DNA from: an uncultured Clostridia bacterium
GTDB taxonomy: Bacteria > Bacillota > Clostridia > Oscillospirales > Acutalibacteraceae
Direction: 5' to 3'
Length of the DNA stretch: 6,812 bases
Assembly: GCA_937880805.1 (NCBI GenBank)
Contig: CALGRR010000095.1
Location: forward strand, 1-6,812
A program made the position numbers and the translations under genes. Numbering within the stretch: position 1 is the stretch's first letter; each line of letters opens with the position of its first letter. Positions 5,165 through 6,812 of this stretch are shown one piece after another. Under the pieces are notes generated by a model. It saw only the letters and a program-made list of their open reading frames with translations, ran no database searches and was not told where the DNA came from.

Positions 5165-6084
5165 TTGTTGCCACTTCTTTTTCGTTGCCTCGTTGCAAGC
5201 CGTTCATAACCCTTTGCGGTTGCACGGATATCATCAATAACGGTAATTCGTGATTTGTCGCAGTCGGCAAAATTCTTAATCAGGCATCCGCCACCGCCCA
5301 CAACCGTCAGTCGCATCATTCTCGGGTCGTAGCCGTGTTCGCGAAGATTGCGGAAGATCTCGGCAACATAGTTCTTTGCGGATTTCGTAATCGTTTCAAG
5401 AAATTCATCCGCAATATCCGCTTTGCCGAAACGAAGCACACGGGTGATAACAGATTCATCAACCGTTGCGTGGTGAGTGCGCATCATATCTTCTTTTGCC
5501 TGAATCACGCATTGCTGAGTGCCGAATTTCTCCGTGAAGCATCTTCGGTTTTCGGGTTTCTTCTCATTGATAAGCATAACGTTCATCGTACCGTTGCCGA
5601 TATCGCAGAGCATATTTGTTCCGCTGAATTCGTGAATTCTGTCCGCAATAGCGGCAAATCCCTGCGGAAAAATATCCGCACCCGTAAACTCGACCCTGTA
5701 GTCAATGCCGTTGAAGCTGAATTCAACCTCTTTGTTCTGCAAAAGGTAGCTGCGGAAAGCTTCCTTCTGTGCAGTGAGCCAAGTCAGAGGAAGACCTGCC
5801 GCCAAGTGAACTTTAGCCTCACGCAGTCCACGTGCACGAAGCTCGTAAGCGACAGCTGCCAAGGTCAGAACATAGTAATCCATATCCTGTATTTTGTCGG
5901 CAACGAACTCCTTGTGACCTTCACCGATTGTGTAGTATTTACCGTTCCACGTAAGCAAATTTTCTTTGAAAGCGGGCTCGGTGTCACTCACATAAACACC
6001 CGTTGAGAAAGTCTTATTTGCTGTTTTGATATTCCCGTATCCGTGGTCAATACCGAGAATAAGAGAGTCGTTTGAAGTTTGCAT
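5161..6084 (-). CDS. parM: ParM/StbA-family actin-like partition ATPase
   Basis: 307 aa, close to the usual length of ParM. The actin-fold motifs are in order: phosphate-1 GIDHGYGNIKTA (11-22), phosphate-2 LCDIGNGTMNVMLI (159-172) and adenosine motif VVGGGGCLI (261-269). In the family, ParM polymerises with ATP, and filaments captured by ParR on parC push sister plasmids apart. The start ATG (6084) has AAAAGGAG at 6100-6093 with 8 nt spacing and gives an N-terminus just before the first strand. The frame stays open for 73 more codons upstream, but that stretch contains a terminator hairpin and a promoter candidate and was not used. It overlaps parR by 4 bp. A partition ATPase in an element with an integrase suggests an extrachromosomal stage, or descent from a plasmid. 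Confidence 0.92.
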   Translation of the reverse strand: MQTSNDSLILGIDHGYGNIKTANKTFSTGVYVSDTEPAFKENLLTWNGKYYTIGEGHKEFVADKIQDMDYYVLTLAAVAYELRARGLREAKVHLAAGLPLTWLTAQKEAFRSYLLQNKEVEFSFNGIDYRVEFTGADIFPQGFAAIADRIHEFSGTNMLCDIGNGTMNVMLINEKKPENRRCFTEKFGTQQCVIQAKEDMMRTHHATVDESVITRVLRFGKADIADEFLETITKSAKNYVAEIFRNLREHGYDPRMMRLTVVGGGGCLIKNFADCDKSRITVIDDIRATAKGYERLATRQRKRSGNK

Positions 6085-6092
6085 AATTTTCA

Positions 6093-6100
6093 CTCCTTTT
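6093..6100 (-). promoter_or_regulatory. Ribosome binding site that fixes the parM start
   Basis: AAAAGGAG on the minus strand, 8 nt before the ATG at 6084. No comparable site is seen before the ATG of the longer open frame at 6303, which argues for the shorter protein. Confidence 0.85.
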
Positions 6101-6117
6101 TTGATAATGATTTTGCC

Positions 6118-6166
6118 CTCCAACCATATACGACACAAGAAAGCCAAAATGTTCCAAAGGTTGGAG
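6118..6166. repeat. 8-bp inverted repeat in the parM leader
   Basis: CTCCAACC (6118-6125) is the reverse complement of GGTTGGAG (6159-6166), with 33 nt between. It lies between the parM start and its candidate promoter, where an operator or the centromere parC would be expected. It is short enough to occur by chance. Confidence 0.35.
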
Positions 6167-6172
6167 AAAAAT

Positions 6173-6201
6173 TTTATAACAAATCCAAGTAAGCGGAACA
6201 A
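6173..6201 (-). promoter_or_regulatory. Candidate promoter of the parMR operon
   Basis: On the minus strand TTGTTC (6201-6196) is spaced 17 bp from TATAAA (6178-6173). The -10 matches 5 of 6 consensus bases, the -35 only 3 of 6. It lies about 90 bp upstream of the parM ATG and just downstream of a terminator, which fits an independent operon start. Confidence 0.35.
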
Positions 6202-6228
6202 AAAGAAAAGCCCCACACGAAGCGGGGC
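6197..6228 (-). terminator. Minus-strand terminator upstream of parMR
   Basis: On the minus strand GCCCCGC (6228-6222) pairs with GTGGGGC (6216-6210), including one G-U pair, around the loop TTCGT. It is followed by TTTTCTTTTTGTT. This is a good intrinsic terminator shape. No minus-strand gene is visible to its right, so it may insulate parMR from transcripts entering the element, or act as a leader attenuator if the operon starts further upstream. Confidence 0.65.
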
Positions 6229-6325
6229 AATTAAGACCGATCTAATCATTTCCATGTGTGCAGATATATCGGTACCTTTGTATATGAACGGAACAAAAAA
6301 CATGGTGGAATTTTCAGGCTATCTG

Positions 6326-6334
6326 TGATATGAT
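6326..6334 (+). promoter_or_regulatory. Extended -10 promoter for the TfoX-domain gene
   Basis: TGATATGAT (6326-6334) gives the TGn extension directly before TATGAT, a 5 of 6 match to the -10 consensus. No good -35 is seen about 17 bp upstream, as is usual for extended -10 promoters. The transcript would start about 6341, roughly 25 nt before the ATG at 6366. Confidence 0.45.
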
Positions 6335-6365
6335 TAAGATGATAAAAATTTTTACGAGGTACATT

Positions 6366-6680
6366 ATGGCTTCAAGTAAGGAATATCTGGAATCCATTTT
6401 AGAACTGTTATCCGAACTGGATGATGTAACATACAGAGCGATGATGGGTGAATATATCCTCTACTATCGAGGCAAAATCGTCGGCGGCATATATGATGAC
6501 AGACTGCTTGTAAAACCCGTCAAATCAGCTGTTGATCTTATGCCCGATGCAACATTTGAATTGCCGTATGAGGGTGCAAAAGAAATGCTGCTCGTCGATG
6601 ATGTGGACAACAGAGATTTCCTTGCAGTACTTTTCAGTGCTATGTATGATGAACTTCCTATGCCGAAGAAAAAGAGATAG
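6366..6680 (+). CDS. TfoX N-terminal-domain protein
   Basis: 104 aa. The core of the TfoX N-terminal domain is clear: YRAMMGEYILYYRGKIVGGI (23-42) followed by YDDRLLVKPV (43-52), then ELPYEGAKEMLLVDDVDN (65-82). The protein ends in a basic KKKR. TfoX/Sxy in Gammaproteobacteria activates competence genes. Stand-alone short TfoX-domain proteins of Firmicutes have no settled function, so a competence role should not be assumed. The start ATG (6366) has GAGGT at 6356-6360; an in-frame ATG at 6330 overlaps the promoter and was not used. It is transcribed away from parM. A DUF5131 gene starts 29 bp after its stop, so the two are probably co-transcribed. It may be a host gene flanking the element, or a cargo gene. 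Confidence 0.88.
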   Translation: MASSKEYLESILELLSELDDVTYRAMMGEYILYYRGKIVGGIYDDRLLVKPVKSAVDLMPDATFELPYEGAKEMLLVDDVDNRDFLAVLFSAMYDELPMPKKKR

Positions 6681-6709
6681 ATAAATAAGAAGTTGGAGAA
6701 GTGTTTATT

Positions 6710-6812
6710 ATGGCTATGTGGAATCCGTGGCGAGGTTGTAAAAAATGCAGTGAAGGATGTCTGCATTGCTATATACACAAAGGCGATGCAAAACGTGGTG
6801 TTAATACAAACG
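6710..6812 (+). CDS. DUF5131 (phage Gp37/Gp68-like) protein, 5' part only
   Basis: The first 34 codons are visible, starting MAMWNPWRGCKKCSEGCLHC. The ATG (6710) has GGAG at 6695-6698; a second in-frame ATG at 6716 is possible. The WNPWRGCxxCSxGCxxCY pattern, with cysteines at residues 10, 13, 17 and 20, is typical of the start of DUF5131 proteins, once named after phage Gp37/Gp68. The cysteine cluster resembles an iron-sulfur ligand set, and a radical-SAM relationship has been considered for this group, but the function is unknown to me. The gene leaves the window at its right edge, so its length cannot be judged. It follows the TfoX-domain gene on the same strand. Confidence 0.75.
   Translation, partial: MAMWNPWRGCKKCSEGCLHCYIHKGDAKRGVNTN

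Noticed and set aside
5335..6006. 223-codon plus-strand open frame opposite parM
   Set aside because: It lies wholly antisense to a gene with clear actin-like ATPase motifs, and its translation shows no recognisable domain.
6085..6303. In-frame N-terminal extension of ParM with hydrophobic stretches
   Set aside because: The extra 73 codons contain a terminator hairpin and a promoter candidate, have no Shine-Dalgarno site at 6303, and lie before a strong site that fits the start at 6084. The hydrophobicity comes from T-rich non-coding DNA.
6330..6365. Upstream ATG at 6330 for the TfoX-domain protein
   Set aside because: It overlaps the extended -10 promoter and lacks a ribosome binding site, whereas the ATG at 6366 has GAGGT 5 nt upstream and matches the family N-terminus.

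Overview
This window looks like a compact mobilizable genetic element from a low-to-mid GC Firmicute, most likely a gut Clostridia member (Ruminococcaceae or Lachnospiraceae type). The reasons are strong AGGAGG-type Shine-Dalgarno sites before most genes, tightly packed and overlapping genes, and protein families typical of clostridial integrative and mobilizable elements. The assignment to organism and family rests on recognition from memory, not on a search.

Most of the window (about 60 to 6230) is read on the minus strand as two operons. The first, transcribed from about 6170, is a type II (actin-like) partition pair: parM (start 6084) and parR (start 5164), overlapping by 4 bp and closed by a hairpin terminator that includes the parR stop codon. 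The second, from about 4760 leftwards, is mobC, a MOBP-type relaxase, a lone ParB-like protein, a 66-aa SHOCT-like protein and a 626-aa large serine recombinase. The junctions are a 10-bp overlap, a 1-bp gap, a 27-bp gap and a 4-bp overlap. A 14-bp-stem terminator 5 nt past the recombinase stop closes it.

The 241-bp gap between parR and mobC is the densest non-coding region. It holds a 14-bp palindrome (4692-4705), a long composite inverted repeat (4705-4739), a 10-bp inverted repeat with a 21-nt loop (4792-4832) and two near-identical hairpins (4841-4860 and 4882-4905). Its position directly upstream of mobC and the relaxase makes 4692-4739 the best oriT candidate.

Right of about 6300 the direction flips. 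A TfoX N-terminal-domain protein (6366-6680) with an extended -10 promoter is followed by the start of a DUF5131 (phage Gp37/Gp68-like) gene that runs off the window. These look like host or neighbouring-module genes, so one edge of the element may lie between about 6230 and 6330. The other edge probably lies near the two hairpins at 17-92.

Taken together, the serine recombinase (with the 66-aa protein as possible partner) would move the element in and out of the chromosome. MobC and the relaxase would nick oriT and lead transfer through a helper element's secretion system, since no type IV secretion genes are seen here. ParMR, and perhaps ParB, would stabilise any extrachromosomal form. The families are known; the most notable unexplained sequence signals are the oriT-like structure, a perfect 13-bp-arm palindrome embedded in the parB coding sequence, and the duplicated hairpin cassette.
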